DNA of 64,000 nt from Bacteroidota bacterium. Lineage in GTDB: Bacteria > Bacteroidota > Bacteroidia > J057 > JADKCL01. The position numbers and the translations under genes are program-made. The stretch covers positions 1-64,000 of the forward strand of contig JADKCL010000025.1 in NCBI GenBank assembly GCA_016718825.1, in the 5' to 3' direction. Shown in pieces: positions 53,519-62,748 of this stretch (its first letter is position 1; every line of letters begins with the position of its first letter). The notes below the pieces were generated by a model that did not search any database, had not been told where the DNA came from, and worked only from the letters and a program-made list of their open reading frames with translations.

Positions 53519-53743
53519 GTCCTCAAAACTAAAACGAGCTTGCACTGCCCTAATCCACCCACTTAACGGCTTGTTTGTAGCTGCGTACGCCATTTTCACC
53601 CAAGGTTTCATGATGCCCGCGCTGGTACTTGCCTCCAATTCTCGGCCATGGATGCGACCCGCAAGGTCTGTGTACACGGCCTCATAGGAATTTCCCTTCA
53701 GGAGTTCCTGCGTAGCAAACCGGCGCATTTCCATTGACGTCAT
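53501..53743 (-). CDS. Small hypothetical protein, 80 residues
   Basis: The N-terminal half (MRRFATQELLKGNSYEAVYTDLAGRIHGREL) looks like the first segment of the 188-residue membrane protein downstream (both have a charged helix, then a SxxxxYxxLxxxIxxRE pattern). The second half has no membrane helix and may be a degraded or separate partner. It is in the same direction as, and just upstream of, that gene, and follows the EF-G-like gene after 114 bp. ATGs at 53743 and 53734 are both possible. A paralogous or split relationship is likely; the function is unknown. Confidence 0.55.
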   Translation of the reverse strand: MTSMEMRRFATQELLKGNSYEAVYTDLAGRIHGRELEASTSAGIMKPWVKMAYAATNKPLSGWIRAVQARFSFEDFGESH

Positions 53744-53857
53744 TTGACAAAAGGTAATCGTTCTGAATCAAACCTGCCGATTTGTGGGGATCAGTGGAAG
53801 CATCGGCCTTCGTTTCAGTTGGGATCCCTGAAAGCCAAGCCAATTTGCCCTTCAACA

Positions 53858-55987
53858 TCAATCCTCTTTAGCCACGACTTTCAATTCCTTGACGATGGCG
53901 TCTTTGAGATTCTCAGAGACCAGGGCATAATCAGAAAACCTTTGACTGTAAAATCCACGGCCTTGGGTGATCGACCTTAGGCTCGTCGCATACTTGTACA
54001 GTTCGGCAAGGGGCACCTTGGCATGGAGTTTTTGAAATTTGCCTTCGGCATTCATCCCGAGGATGGTGGCTCGACGGTTTTGGAGGTCCGTCATCACCTC
54101 ACCCATGGTATCGTCGGGGGTGAGGACTTCCAATTCCATGATGGGCTCCAGCAGTTTGGGTTTGGCCTGCAGAAAAGCTTCCTGAAAGGCGTGGCTCGCC
54201 GCAATCTTAAACGCCATTTCGTTGGAATCGACCGGGTGCATTTTGCCGTCAAACAGGCAGACCCTTACATCCCTGACTGGCGAATGCGTGAGTGGGCCCT
54301 CGTTCATATTGTCCATGATGCCGCGCAACACGGAGGGAACAAACCTTGCGTCGATTGCACCACCGACGATGCAATTCACAAATTCCAGCTTGCCACCCCA
54401 AGGCAGATCCAGCAGGTGAATATCCCGCGATTTGTATTCTGCCGGGATTGGATTGTCAAAAATGTAGGGATCAAGGCGGAGGTGTACCTCGGCAAATTGC
54501 CCGGCACCGCCACTTTGCTTTTTGTGGCGGTACGTGGCAATGGCATTCCCTTGGATCGTTTCCCGGTAACTGATCCGTGGTTTGATAAATTCGGTGGGGA
54601 TTTTGAATTGCTTTTCCAGAACGGCTTTCACCATGGCCAACTGCATTTCGCCTTGTCCTTCAATCAGGGTCTGTTTCAGTTCGCCGCGGTAGGCTGCGTG
54701 TAGGGTTGGATCATTTTGGGCAAGCGCGTGAAGGGCTTCGCCCATTTTTTCCTCGTCAAGGGCATTGACGGCTTTGATGGCAGCGATGAAGCTCGATGAC
54801 GGAAAGTGGATGGGCTCAAAGGCGATTTCTGAACCTTTGGGACGGTAGGTATCATTGACCTTGCCGTCTTTGAGCTTTACAGTGATGCCAAGATCTCCGG
54901 CATTCATGAAGCTGATGGTGTGCTTTTTCTTGCCTTCGCCGACATACAATGTGCCAAATCGCTCATTGTTGCCGGTGCGGGAATTTTGTAAATCATCGCC
55001 GACTTGAACCATTCCGGATTGTACTTTGAAGAACGTCACCTCCCCAAGATGCTGCTCGGTGCTGTTTTTCCAAATGAAGACGCTTGCAGGGCCGTTCCCG
55101 TCACAGGCGACTTTCTTTCCCTCCGTGGTATGCAAAATCGGTGCGTCGGCCGCTGTAGGACAAACATTGCCGATGAAGCCCATCATCCTGCCGGATCCCA
55201 TGTTCTGCTTTGCCGACGCCACAAACAAGGGGTAAATGGCGCCTTTCATCATCCCCAGTCGGATTCCCTGCCGCAGCTCGTCCTCGTCGAGGGAACCCTG
55301 GGCAAAGTACTTTTCCATCAAGGTCTCATCGTTTTCTGCGGCCGCCTCGACCAGGGTATTGTGCCATATTGCTGCTTGGGATTGTACATCCGACGGGATG
55401 GCAAGTTTGTCAGGCCTGCCGCCATCCTTTTTGAACTTGTACATGGTCATCTTGAGCAGGTCCACGACGCTGTCAAATCCGACGCCTGCGTTGTGTGGAA
55501 ATTGCATGGGAATCACCGCGGATCCAAACAGCGCGGTTGCCTCCTCTAGTAGTTGATCGTAGTCAGCCTTTTCATGGTCCATTTGATTGGCAACGATCAC
55601 CACCGGTTTCCCGCTTGCTTTGACGTGCCGCCAGATGATTTCCGTTCCAATTTCTACGCCTTGGGCGGCGTTGAGTACCATCACAACAGTGTCGGCTGCG
55701 CGCAAACCACCGAGCAATTCGCCAATGAAATTGTCGTTGCCGGGGGTGTCGATGATGTTGATTTTGGTGTCTCGCCAAATGGTATGCAGCAACGCGGCGT
55801 AAACAGAATACCCTTTTTCCTTCTCCAAATCGGTGTAATCTGAGGCGGTATTGCCTTCTTCCACGCTGCCTCGCCGCTGCAGGATGCCGCCTTCAAACAT
55901 CATGGTTTCTGCAAGGGAAGTTTTGCCAGATTTTGTGCTGCCAACCAACACGACGTTTTTGATGTCTTTTGTTGCAAAGTGTTTCAT
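53858..55987 (-). CDS. Elongation factor G-like GTPase (EF-G paralogue)
   Basis: The protein has 709 residues. The GTPase domain has G1 GSTKSGKT (16-23), G3 DTPGNDNF (80-87; canonical EF-G has DTPGHVDF, so the catalytic His is replaced by Asn) and G4 NQMD (134-137; usually NKxD). It is followed by EF-G domains II-V (e.g. YRETIQGNAIATYRHKKQSGGAGQFAEVHLR and MHPVDSNEMAFKIAASHAFQEAF). This is the EF-G2/FusA2-like group of non-canonical translation factors, some of which lack GTPase activity. The role may be in ribosome recycling or stress. No other translation gene is nearby. Confidence 0.88.
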   Translation of the reverse strand: MKHFATKDIKNVVLVGSTKSGKTSLAETMMFEGGILQRRGSVEEGNTASDYTDLEKEKGYSVYAALLHTIWRDTKINIIDTPGNDNFIGELLGGLRAADTVVMVLNAAQGVEIGTEIIWRHVKASGKPVVIVANQMDHEKADYDQLLEEATALFGSAVIPMQFPHNAGVGFDSVVDLLKMTMYKFKKDGGRPDKLAIPSDVQSQAAIWHNTLVEAAAENDETLMEKYFAQGSLDEDELRQGIRLGMMKGAIYPLFVASAKQNMGSGRMMGFIGNVCPTAADAPILHTTEGKKVACDGNGPASVFIWKNSTEQHLGEVTFFKVQSGMVQVGDDLQNSRTGNNERFGTLYVGEGKKKHTISFMNAGDLGITVKLKDGKVNDTYRPKGSEIAFEPIHFPSSSFIAAIKAVNALDEEKMGEALHALAQNDPTLHAAYRGELKQTLIEGQGEMQLAMVKAVLEKQFKIPTEFIKPRISYRETIQGNAIATYRHKKQSGGAGQFAEVHLRLDPYIFDNPIPAEYKSRDIHLLDLPWGGKLEFVNCIVGGAIDARFVPSVLRGIMDNMNEGPLTHSPVRDVRVCLFDGKMHPVDSNEMAFKIAASHAFQEAFLQAKPKLLEPIMELEVLTPDDTMGEVMTDLQNRRATILGMNAEGKFQKLHAKVPLAELYKYATSLRSITQGRGFYSQRFSDYALVSENLKDAIVKELKVVAKED

Positions 55988-56200
55988 AATCGTAGCAATG
56001 GCAATCGCCGTTAGGGGTGATCAATCGAGTGTGAAAGAGCGTTTTGTTTCGTAGCGTATTCGCAACGGACAGGAAGTCATTAATTTATAGAATGTTTAGC
56101 TAAAAGTCTATTGGGTTTTGAGCTCATTTTGATTTTCTAGGGAAATTTTCCGCGAAATGGTGTTGCAATGCGGCAGCACGGCAGGAGGGCTGGCAAAAAC

Positions 56201-56231
56201 TTTGAAATTTGTAGCATTTGGTCCAACTTTG
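56201..56231 (+). promoter_or_regulatory. Bacteroidota-type promoter for the MarR-family gene
   Basis: TTTG (56201-56204), a 19-base spacer and CAACTTTG (56224-56231, one mismatch) end 42 bases before the ATG at 56274, which argues for 56274 over the upstream start at 56241. Confidence 0.55.
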
Positions 56232-56273
56232 TCGTTGTAAGTGAATTCTAAACGGGTTTTCCCGATAACCACA

Positions 56274-56723
56274 ATGGAAATCGAAAAGGAAATTGTTCAG
56301 GCCAAGTTCAAGAGTCCCCTCCAAAAGGGTATCGTGAACATTATTTATACCAGCAATTGGATTCATTCGCGACAAGCCAAAGTCCTGAAACCATTCGGAA
56401 TTACGATACAGCAATACAACATCCTGCGCATTCTGCGTGGGCAACATCCCAATCCGGCCTCAATTACCTTGCTCACCGACCGCATGTTGGACAAAATGAG
56501 CAATGCTTCACGTTTGGTAGAAAAGTTGCTCGCCAAGGGTTACGTGGAGCGCACTGTTTGCCCGAGTGACCGTCGGCAGGTGAATGTGCTGATCACTCCG
56601 GTTGGACTTGCCATTTTGCCGCAGTTGGAAAATGTTCTGGATCAAGTCGAAGGCAACGTGCATAACCTCAGCGACGATGAATTGGAGATGCTGAGCAGCC
56701 TGCTTGATCGACTGAGGGGTTAG
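56274..56723 (+). CDS. MarR-family transcriptional regulator
   Basis: The protein has 149 residues from the ATG at 56274 (the frame is open to 56241). It is a winged helix with the MarR pattern: ITIQQYNILRILRGQHP, SITLLTDRMLDKMSNASRLVEKLLAKGYVERTVCPSDRRQVNVLITPVG, and terminal dimer helices. Such proteins sense small ligands or oxidants and repress neighbouring genes. The di-haem peroxidase lipoprotein gene starts 113 bp downstream in the same direction with its own promoter; regulation of it is possible but not shown. One Cys lies in the wing (VCPSDRR). Confidence 0.9.
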   Translation: MEIEKEIVQAKFKSPLQKGIVNIIYTSNWIHSRQAKVLKPFGITIQQYNILRILRGQHPNPASITLLTDRMLDKMSNASRLVEKLLAKGYVERTVCPSDRRQVNVLITPVGLAILPQLENVLDQVEGNVHNLSDDELEMLSSLLDRLRG

Positions 56724-56783
56724 TCTCCCTTAAATTTCTCGGGAAAAAGCGGGAAATGTCGCGGGGAAATTGAGCGAAGTCAC

Positions 56784-56814
56784 TTTTAAAAGCGGCGATT
56801 GGAACGTAGTTTTG
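56784..56814 (+). promoter_or_regulatory. Bacteroidota-type promoter for the di-haem peroxidase gene
   Basis: TTTT (56784-56787, one mismatch to TTTG), a 19-base spacer and TAGTTTTG (56807-56814) end 22 bases before the ATG at 56837. Confidence 0.55.
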
Positions 56815-56836
56815 GAAAAAGGCTTTCCAACGAATT

Positions 56837-57910
56837 ATGAGAAATCATCGCATAGCCAGACGTTTGACATGGGCCGTTTCGGTTCCTATTTTGATGTTTA
56901 CCGGTTGTGTCATTGACCAACGGGAGCCATTGCTGACGGATTTGGGACCAACCCCCTTGGAGTTGCAAACGCCCTCCAACATGCCACCCATTACGATTCC
57001 TGCAGACAATCCCATGACCGTCGAAGGTGTCGAGCTTGGCCGCAAGCTGTTTTATGAGGAGCTTCTCAGTGGAGACAATACCCAGTCTTGTGGTTCCTGC
57101 CACGCCCAGGCCTTTGCCTTCAGCGACAACGGAAAACAATTCAGCGAGGGTATCGACGGCCAATTGGGAAACATGAACGCCATGGCGATCATGAACTTGG
57201 GTTGGGCGCAGGAATTCTTCTGGGATGGCCGTTCATTTGGGATGGAAGTCCAAGCACGCGAGCCTGTCATCAATCCGATCGAAATGCATGAGAGTTGGGA
57301 AAATGCAGTTGCTGAGCTTCAAGCGACTGCTGAATATCCACGATTGTTCAAGGCGGCTTTCGGAACAGATGACATTACGGAGGAATTGGCTGTGAAGGCA
57401 ATCGCTCAATTTGAGCGCACGTTGATTTCGGGAAATTCCGAATATGACAAGTTTTACCGGGGTGAACCCAACAGCTTCAGTCAGGCGGCTTTCCGGGGGA
57501 TGCAAATCTTCTTTACGGAACGGGGTGATTGTTTCCATTGCCATACCGTGGATTTGTTGAGCACCTTCGAATATCACAACAATGGTTTGGACGCCACCTT
57601 CAATGCCGACAATATCGGACGTGCCGGCGTAACGGGTCGCACAAGTGATACGGGAAAATTCAAGGTGCCCAGCCTGCGGAATGTCGAAGTTAGCGGCCCC
57701 TATATGCACGATGGACGCTTTGCAACCTTGGAGGAAGTCATTGAGCACTACAATTCGGGAATCGTACGTTCTCCAACCCTGTCACCACAGATCAAGCAGC
57801 CTGACGGGTTATTTTTGACGGAGCAGGAAAAATCGGATCTCTTGGCCTTTATGAAGTCGTTGACAGATCAGGAATTTCTGACGAATCCAGCGTTTTCAGA
57901 TCCTAACTAG
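56837..57910 (+). CDS. Di-haem cytochrome c peroxidase/MauG-family lipoprotein
   Basis: The protein has 357 residues. A lipobox LMFTGC with Cys24 gives a lipoprotein. Two haem c sites are present: CGSCH (85-89) and CFHCH (232-236). Family blocks include GRKLFYEELLSGDNTQSC, NLGWAQEFFWDGRS, NPIEMHESW, KVPSLRNVEVSGPYMHDGRFATLEEVIEHYN and the final LLAFMKSLTD. These enzymes reduce hydrogen peroxide in the periplasm with electrons from small cytochromes, or oxidise protein side chains (MauG). Placement behind a MarR regulator would suit an oxidative-stress response; this is inference. Anchoring to the membrane distinguishes it from soluble CCPs. Confidence 0.92.
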   Translation: MRNHRIARRLTWAVSVPILMFTGCVIDQREPLLTDLGPTPLELQTPSNMPPITIPADNPMTVEGVELGRKLFYEELLSGDNTQSCGSCHAQAFAFSDNGKQFSEGIDGQLGNMNAMAIMNLGWAQEFFWDGRSFGMEVQAREPVINPIEMHESWENAVAELQATAEYPRLFKAAFGTDDITEELAVKAIAQFERTLISGNSEYDKFYRGEPNSFSQAAFRGMQIFFTERGDCFHCHTVDLLSTFEYHNNGLDATFNADNIGRAGVTGRTSDTGKFKVPSLRNVEVSGPYMHDGRFATLEEVIEHYNSGIVRSPTLSPQIKQPDGLFLTEQEKSDLLAFMKSLTDQEFLTNPAFSDPN

Positions 57911-57912
57911 GT

Positions 57913-58146
57913 TTACCTACCACATTTTTTCACTGCCGCCTCGACCTCAGCCATTTCCATTTCGCTGAATGCCACGCGGCATTGTTCCATAAATTCCTGA
58001 TTGGGGTTTTCCTTGTCGGCCTCTTCCAGGCATTTGCAGGTATCTGGGCCGCCGCAACCGCTCGAAAGCAGCAAGAAGGCCAAACCAAGTCCCATCAACA
58101 ATGGGCCTGCCAAAATTTTCCTCAATCCAGTCGTGCGAGTTTTCAT
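57913..58146 (-). CDS. Small lipoprotein, 77 residues
   Basis: From the ATG at 58146 (ATGA overlap with the stop of the Tim44-like gene upstream) the protein has 77 residues; longer readings of the frame overlap that gene. A lipobox LLLSSGC is followed by GGPDTCKCLEEADKENPNQEFMEQCRVAFSEMEMAEVEAAVKKCGR, with four Cys in the mature part that could form two disulfides. Similar small Cys lipoproteins occur in Bacteroidota but no function is known to me. It ends three bases from the convergent peroxidase gene. Confidence 0.75.
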   Translation of the reverse strand: MKTRTTGLRKILAGPLLMGLGLAFLLLSSGCGGPDTCKCLEEADKENPNQEFMEQCRVAFSEMEMAEVEAAVKKCGR

Positions 58147-59669
58147 CCGAAGTAAGCTTCGTCTTGGGTGATGCGTGAGAGAATCCAGCCAAATTCGCCG
58201 GTGGTGACCTTGCTGTTGCAGAAACTGCAAATGCCACTCATTCCCATATTCACTGGCGCGCCACAGTTGGGGCAGCAGTCGGGGTTGAATTTCTTGTCAT
58301 CAGATTCGACACCTGTGCGCCGAACGAAGGTCCAATACTCGGAGAAAGCCCTTGGCTTGCGGTTGTTGCCTGCGACGAGCTTCCCGCTTTCGTCGGTCAG
58401 GTAATCGAGTACATTGGCAAATATGCGGACGGTGGCAGCCTCGTAATATTTGTCCAAGTCCAACTTCACCAAATGGATGCCCGTGATCGTGAGGTTGTCC
58501 AGGTGGTTGATGCGCTTGTGAGCCTTGTAGGTTTCCACCCAATAAAGGTGGGACCTGAACAAGTTGTCGCTCATCAGCGGACGTGCAGGCTCATATTTGC
58601 GTTCGGCCCACGAACGGTAAATCGTCTTGAAAATGGGCTCGGCAATTTTTTCCTTGAAGGTTGCCTCATACTCCGTGATGCTCTCGATTTTGTGTTGCTC
58701 GACGAAGATACGGCCAAGGTTGCCAAGTCGCGGATCGTAGAGCGTCGGCAGGTTGGTTCCTTGCTCAGGGGCATAGGTGCCTACGACGTCTCCATGTTGT
58801 ACCTCGCGATGGGCAATGTTGATGGCCATCACAAACCAGGTTTTGCTGCCGGGAGGCACGACGGTTTTGCATTGACTGCATTCGCCGGTGGGACTAAGTT
58901 CCAAGCCTGCGCCGCAATTGGGGCATCCCGGTGATTGCAAAGCAGCCGGACTCGGCGAGCATAGCGATGCTTTCCGCGTAAAAAACCAAGTTTCCTGCAC
59001 CCACCAACGGTTGCTGTGTCCGTCGATGGTCTCCGTATAGTTGGTATCAAAACTAACCGAAATGGTCGTTTCAGCCTCTCCGTCATAAAGATTGACAAAG
59101 TCCACGCCATTGATCACCAATTCGGTGACGTCAATCTGGAAATTGCTCTTTGGGGCTGCATTTTCAATGATCTCGTCCTTGAAATAGGGCCTCAAATTGA
59201 CAACTTCGGCTTTTGTGCGATGGTAATGATATTGGTGGTAGAGATGCTGGGCAAAGTCGAGGAATAGCGTTTGCGAGAATTCCGGATCGCGTTCTTGCCT
59301 GAAATCCCAAAGTGCATTGTCGACCTTGCGGCGGTTCCATACCTGCGTTTCTGTTCCAGAATGCGTCGTGATGGTCGTTTCTGGCGCGGCGCGTCGATTG
59401 GCATAGATGCGGTACAGTACAATGATCACCAACAACGGAATTCCGATGTAGGGATATCTTACGATCAGGATGATGAGGCCAATCGCATCATCGCCGCCAC
59501 CACCTCCGCCACCTCCATAAGAACCTCCGCCACCGGAACTGCCTCCACTGGAAGAATGTCCGCCTCCCGGGCGACCCAACAGGTCGGGGGGCAACAGCAT
59601 CAATGCCACCATTGCCAAAACCGGCAAAAGCCACCACATTCGTTTCAACAGCTGCTTCATTCGATCCAT
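58143..59669 (-). CDS. Tim44-like membrane protein with two zinc ribbons
   Basis: The protein has 508 residues. A signal or anchor helix (about 10-28) is followed by a Gly/Ser-rich stretch (35-60) and a second membrane helix (about 62-86). Two Tim44-like domains (about 120-240 and 330-470) each pair with a zinc ribbon: CPNCG...CSQC (about 250-270) and CPNCG...CSFC (about 477-493). The duplication of domain plus ribbon is clear. Members are inner-membrane proteins of unknown role, often next to TPM-domain proteins, as here. It overlaps the TPM gene upstream by 13 bp and the lipoprotein gene by 4 bp, so the three form an operon. Confidence 0.82.
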   Translation of the reverse strand: MDRMKQLLKRMWWLLPVLAMVALMLLPPDLLGRPGGGHSSSGGSSGGGGSYGGGGGGGGDDAIGLIILIVRYPYIGIPLLVIIVLYRIYANRRAAPETTITTHSGTETQVWNRRKVDNALWDFRQERDPEFSQTLFLDFAQHLYHQYHYHRTKAEVVNLRPYFKDEIIENAAPKSNFQIDVTELVINGVDFVNLYDGEAETTISVSFDTNYTETIDGHSNRWWVQETWFFTRKASLCSPSPAALQSPGCPNCGAGLELSPTGECSQCKTVVPPGSKTWFVMAINIAHREVQHGDVVGTYAPEQGTNLPTLYDPRLGNLGRIFVEQHKIESITEYEATFKEKIAEPIFKTIYRSWAERKYEPARPLMSDNLFRSHLYWVETYKAHKRINHLDNLTITGIHLVKLDLDKYYEAATVRIFANVLDYLTDESGKLVAGNNRKPRAFSEYWTFVRRTGVESDDKKFNPDCCPNCGAPVNMGMSGICSFCNSKVTTGEFGWILSRITQDEAYFG

Positions 59670-60277
59670 AGTTCGTCGGGCAACTCGTTGATGGGATGGG
59701 TGTCGGCTGGAACGTATTTCGCAAAGATCGCTTTGCTCTGCTCCAAGGCCTCCAAAACGGCCGTGGCCGGATCGTCTGCCTTGAACACGGCATTGAATTT
59801 GGCCTCAAGCAGTTCCAATTCGTCGGGTGGGATCATGGAAACGATACCTTTGTCGGGCTTCAGAATGGCAATGCGTTCCAGCCAGAAGAATACCAGCAAA
59901 ATGCCAACCCGTTGGCGGGTTTCGTAGATCTGCGCTTTTTGGAAAATCGCGTTGGCGCGTGATTCTGTGCGTTTTTTCAGCTCTTTTTTCCCCACCAAGG
60001 CACGCAGCAAAGGTCGGATCAGCCAAAGCAGTCCTCCGCCGAGCAAGCTCACGCCGAGGGTTTCCAAATAGATATAGACGTACCAGATTTCGTAGGGAAT
60101 GAAGGTCATGATGCTCAGCACCAAGACTGACAGTATGGCGCCGACAGCGAGATAGTATTCAAGGTAATGCGTGGTGCGCGGCAGGATCGCCACCACCAAT
60201 TCGGTCCCGGATTCGGTCTCGATCGTTTCTACCTTCTTGCGAAGGTCATTTCTGAAACTGATGTCAAACTTTCGCAT
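59657..60277 (-). CDS. TPM-domain-like membrane protein
   Basis: From the ATG at 60277 the protein has 206 residues; an AGGAG lies 5 bases before this ATG, and the frame is open to 60301. The N-terminus (about 5-40, FRNDLRKKVETIETESGTELVVAILPRT) begins like a TPM domain (lipoprotein/peptidase-like fold seen in YgcG and Psb32). Two or three membrane helices follow (about 42-100), then a second soluble part (about 110-206). A -7-like TATCTTTG lies at 60299-60306 on the minus strand. It is the first gene of the operon with the Tim44-like and small lipoprotein genes. The function is not known. Confidence 0.75.
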   Translation of the reverse strand: MRKFDISFRNDLRKKVETIETESGTELVVAILPRTTHYLEYYLAVGAILSVLVLSIMTFIPYEIWYVYIYLETLGVSLLGGGLLWLIRPLLRALVGKKELKKRTESRANAIFQKAQIYETRQRVGILLVFFWLERIAILKPDKGIVSMIPPDELELLEAKFNAVFKADDPATAVLEALEQSKAIFAKYVPADTHPINELPDELWIE

Positions 60278-60389
60278 GCACTCCTTTTTCCCCTTGAGCA
60301 AAGATAACCCGAATGGAAATTAAAACCAGCTTGGAATGGCTAGTTTTTTGGATTTGCCAAAACTAAGCCACGGATTTCACCGTTCGACC

Positions 60390-62282
60390 TTAAAACAACT
60401 CCGTCACAAAGGCATTCCACGGGGGAACCATTACTTTGGAAACCAACTTGATACCTTCTTTTTTCGGTTCAGTCACCTTGCTATCGCCGACGGCTTTAAA
60501 GGTGGCGTTGCCTGCCGAATCTTTGGGTTCTACCTTTTGTGCTGCGAAGTCATAGAGCAAGCCCGTCGCCGTGGTTTCATGGGAGGCAAATTGCGTCAAA
60601 TGGGCCTTGCTGAAGATCTCCTCAGGAATTTCCAGATTCACCCAATAATCTTGTCGGTTGAAGTTGGCCACCACAACAAATGCCGAACTGTCATTGTAGC
60701 GCACAAAGGCAAAGACACCCGGCTCGGTGGTGGGCAGAATCATCCTTTCGCCATCGGAAAAAACCTGCTCGGAATGGATGAGATGGAGCAATTTGGTGTA
60801 GAATGCGCGTACATCCTGCTGGATTTGATCCAGACCTCCGCCATCAAATTTGCCGCCATTCATCCAAGCCTGATGCGCTGGGACTCCCCAATAGTCAAAA
60901 ATCGAAGTGCGTCCGTCTTCGCCGCCAAAGCCTTCTGCGCCTTCGCCTTTTTCGCCGCTTTCCTGACCGTTGTAAATCAGGACAGGACCTCCGCCGATGA
61001 GCGCGGTCACGGCCATTCCCGGGACTCCCGCCCGTGGATCACCGGCAAAGTCCTTGGCGGCAATGCGTTGCTCGTCATGGTTTTCAAGAAAGCGCAGCAT
61101 GCTGCCGTCGAATCCTTCGCTTTGCTGCAAGGCTTCCGTGATGCCGGTCACCTTTGCTTCCGGCTTGCCCTCCATCAGCGGACGCACCTTGTCATAAAGC
61201 CCGACCTTGTCATAGAGATAGTCAAATCCGCCGGTGACGACGTAGTCTTTGTAGATCGCAGGATTGTAGATTTCAGCGATGAAAACGGTCTTGGGATACT
61301 TTTCCTTGACACTTTTGGTCACCCAAGCCCAAAATTCGACGGGGACCATCTCGGCCATGTCGCAGCGGAAACCGTCAACGCCTTTGCCCGCCCAATACAA
61401 TAAAATGTCCCGCATTTTGGTCCAAGTGCTCGGAACCGGGTCAAAATGTTTGGGCTGATCGGGGGCTTGCATGTCGATCCCATAGTTGAGCTTGGCCGTT
61501 TCAAACCAATCGTCGACGGAAGGCGCAGCTTTGAAAACATTGTTGCCGGTGGCTTTTGCGGGAGATTCAGTGAATTTGCCATCTTCACCCGGGGCTTTTT
61601 CCTTGCCGAGCGGATCGTATTTGGGAACAACGAACTCTTCGCCCGGCAGGTAATAGAAATTGTTGTTGGGGGCGAAGGGTTTTGTGATGTCGTCACCCTC
61701 GCCGAGGTCGGCGACGCCGGCAGGTTTGGCATCGCTGTGGTAGGAGCGTGCGACGTGGTTCGGCACAAAATCGATGATCGCCTGCAACCCTTGCGCATGG
61801 GTGCGCTTGAGGAGGGCTTCAAATTCGGCCAAACGTTGTTTGGGATCGTCGGCCAGGGCGGGGGAGACGTCGTAATAGTCTTTGATGGCGTAGGGCGAGC
61901 CGAGGCGGCCTTTGACGACATCGGCATCATCGGCGGCGATGCCTGCCCCGGGAAAGGCTGTCGCAGTCGCGTGTTCGAGTACGCCCGTGAACCAGACGTG
62001 GGTGATACCCAGATCCTTGAGCGCGATGAGCGCGGAATCGGTGATGCCGTTGAATTTGCCGATACCGTTTTCCTCAAGGGTGCCCCACGTTTTGCGGGTG
62101 GTATTGGTATTGCTGAAATGCCTGACCATCAGCTGATAAATAATCGGTTTGACGGGTATTGTTTTCACAGTGTCTTGTGTTGCATTCTGATTGAGGTCGC
62201 TTGAGTTTGTCGCAGGGTTACAACCCACCGATAATAACACAGCCAAAATCACGCAGATCGAATATTGAAACCTTTTGCACAT
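60390..62282 (-). CDS. GH13 alpha-amylase-family lipoprotein
   Basis: The protein has 630 residues. A lipobox LLSVGC with Cys21 anchors it to a membrane. The (beta/alpha)8 catalytic domain has GH13 regions: DFVPNH (171-176), GFRCDMAE with nucleophile D308, FIAEIYNP with acid E337, and FLENHDEQR with transition-state D403. A C-terminal beta domain starts at about 480. It should hydrolyse or transfer alpha-glucans such as maltodextrins at the cell surface or in the periplasm. No SusC/D genes are next to it, so it is not in a typical utilisation locus. A 466-bp gap with a possible RNA lies upstream. Confidence 0.92.
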   Translation of the reverse strand: MCKRFQYSICVILAVLLSVGCNPATNSSDLNQNATQDTVKTIPVKPIIYQLMVRHFSNTNTTRKTWGTLEENGIGKFNGITDSALIALKDLGITHVWFTGVLEHATATAFPGAGIAADDADVVKGRLGSPYAIKDYYDVSPALADDPKQRLAEFEALLKRTHAQGLQAIIDFVPNHVARSYHSDAKPAGVADLGEGDDITKPFAPNNNFYYLPGEEFVVPKYDPLGKEKAPGEDGKFTESPAKATGNNVFKAAPSVDDWFETAKLNYGIDMQAPDQPKHFDPVPSTWTKMRDILLYWAGKGVDGFRCDMAEMVPVEFWAWVTKSVKEKYPKTVFIAEIYNPAIYKDYVVTGGFDYLYDKVGLYDKVRPLMEGKPEAKVTGITEALQQSEGFDGSMLRFLENHDEQRIAAKDFAGDPRAGVPGMAVTALIGGGPVLIYNGQESGEKGEGAEGFGGEDGRTSIFDYWGVPAHQAWMNGGKFDGGGLDQIQQDVRAFYTKLLHLIHSEQVFSDGERMILPTTEPGVFAFVRYNDSSAFVVVANFNRQDYWVNLEIPEEIFSKAHLTQFASHETTATGLLYDFAAQKVEPKDSAGNATFKAVGDSKVTEPKKEGIKLVSKVMVPPWNAFVTELF

Positions 62283-62748
62283 ATAAATAAGAGAGGTGTT
62301 GAGCCAGCAAGCTACGAAAAAAGGGAAAAATGATTTTGGATTCGGGCTTGTAATCGTAGTCTTGTCCTGCTATCTTCGTAGAACGTTCCTTGAAGCAAAG
62401 GCGGCTTGCCGCCTCAATGATAAAGCCCACACTCGTGCCCGACATTGAATCGCCTCCTACAAATTTTTCACTAGGCGACCAACTCAGGAGACTTAGAGCG
62501 GACCGCACCCGAGCAATCGGGACAACCGAAAGGTAACAGCGGATGGTCGAGGTCGCCGGCGTCGCCTTCCATGTCTTAAAGGGGGGCCGTTTAGGTTCCA
62601 GGTACTTGTGTGGGATTTTTGTTTTTGGTCGTCAAGGTTTTCGTCCAATCCGGGCTGAGGAAGCACAACCGCTTGGAACTGAAATCAACCGCTTGGCTTA
62701 TTTCAAGTCCATCCGGTGCCAACTAGAAGCTGTACCCTTCGGCAAACC
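62283..62748. other. Gene-free stretch upstream of the amylase gene
   Basis: No credible gene is present. It holds a GGCGGCTTGCCGCC palindrome (62400-62413, the same core as at 30321) and a predicted structured RNA at 62474-62557. Short ORFs here lack any protein-like composition. Confidence 0.5.
62474..62557 (+). ncRNA. Possible structured RNA with two GNRA-tetraloop hairpins
   Basis: GGCGACC (62474-62480) pairs with GGTCGCC (62551-62557). Inside, CCGC (62503-62506) pairs with GCGG (62539-62542), and that stem encloses CCCGA-GCAA-TCGGG (62508-62521) and ACC-GAAA-GGT (62525-62534). Both loops are GNRA only on the plus strand. No match to a known RNA family was recognised. Confidence 0.3.

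Noticed and set aside
62484..62560. Cobalamin riboswitch, SRP RNA or RNase P RNA
   Set aside because: CAGGAGAC resembles a B12 box, and the GCAA/GAAA hairpin order recalls RNase P, but the other conserved elements of each family are absent.
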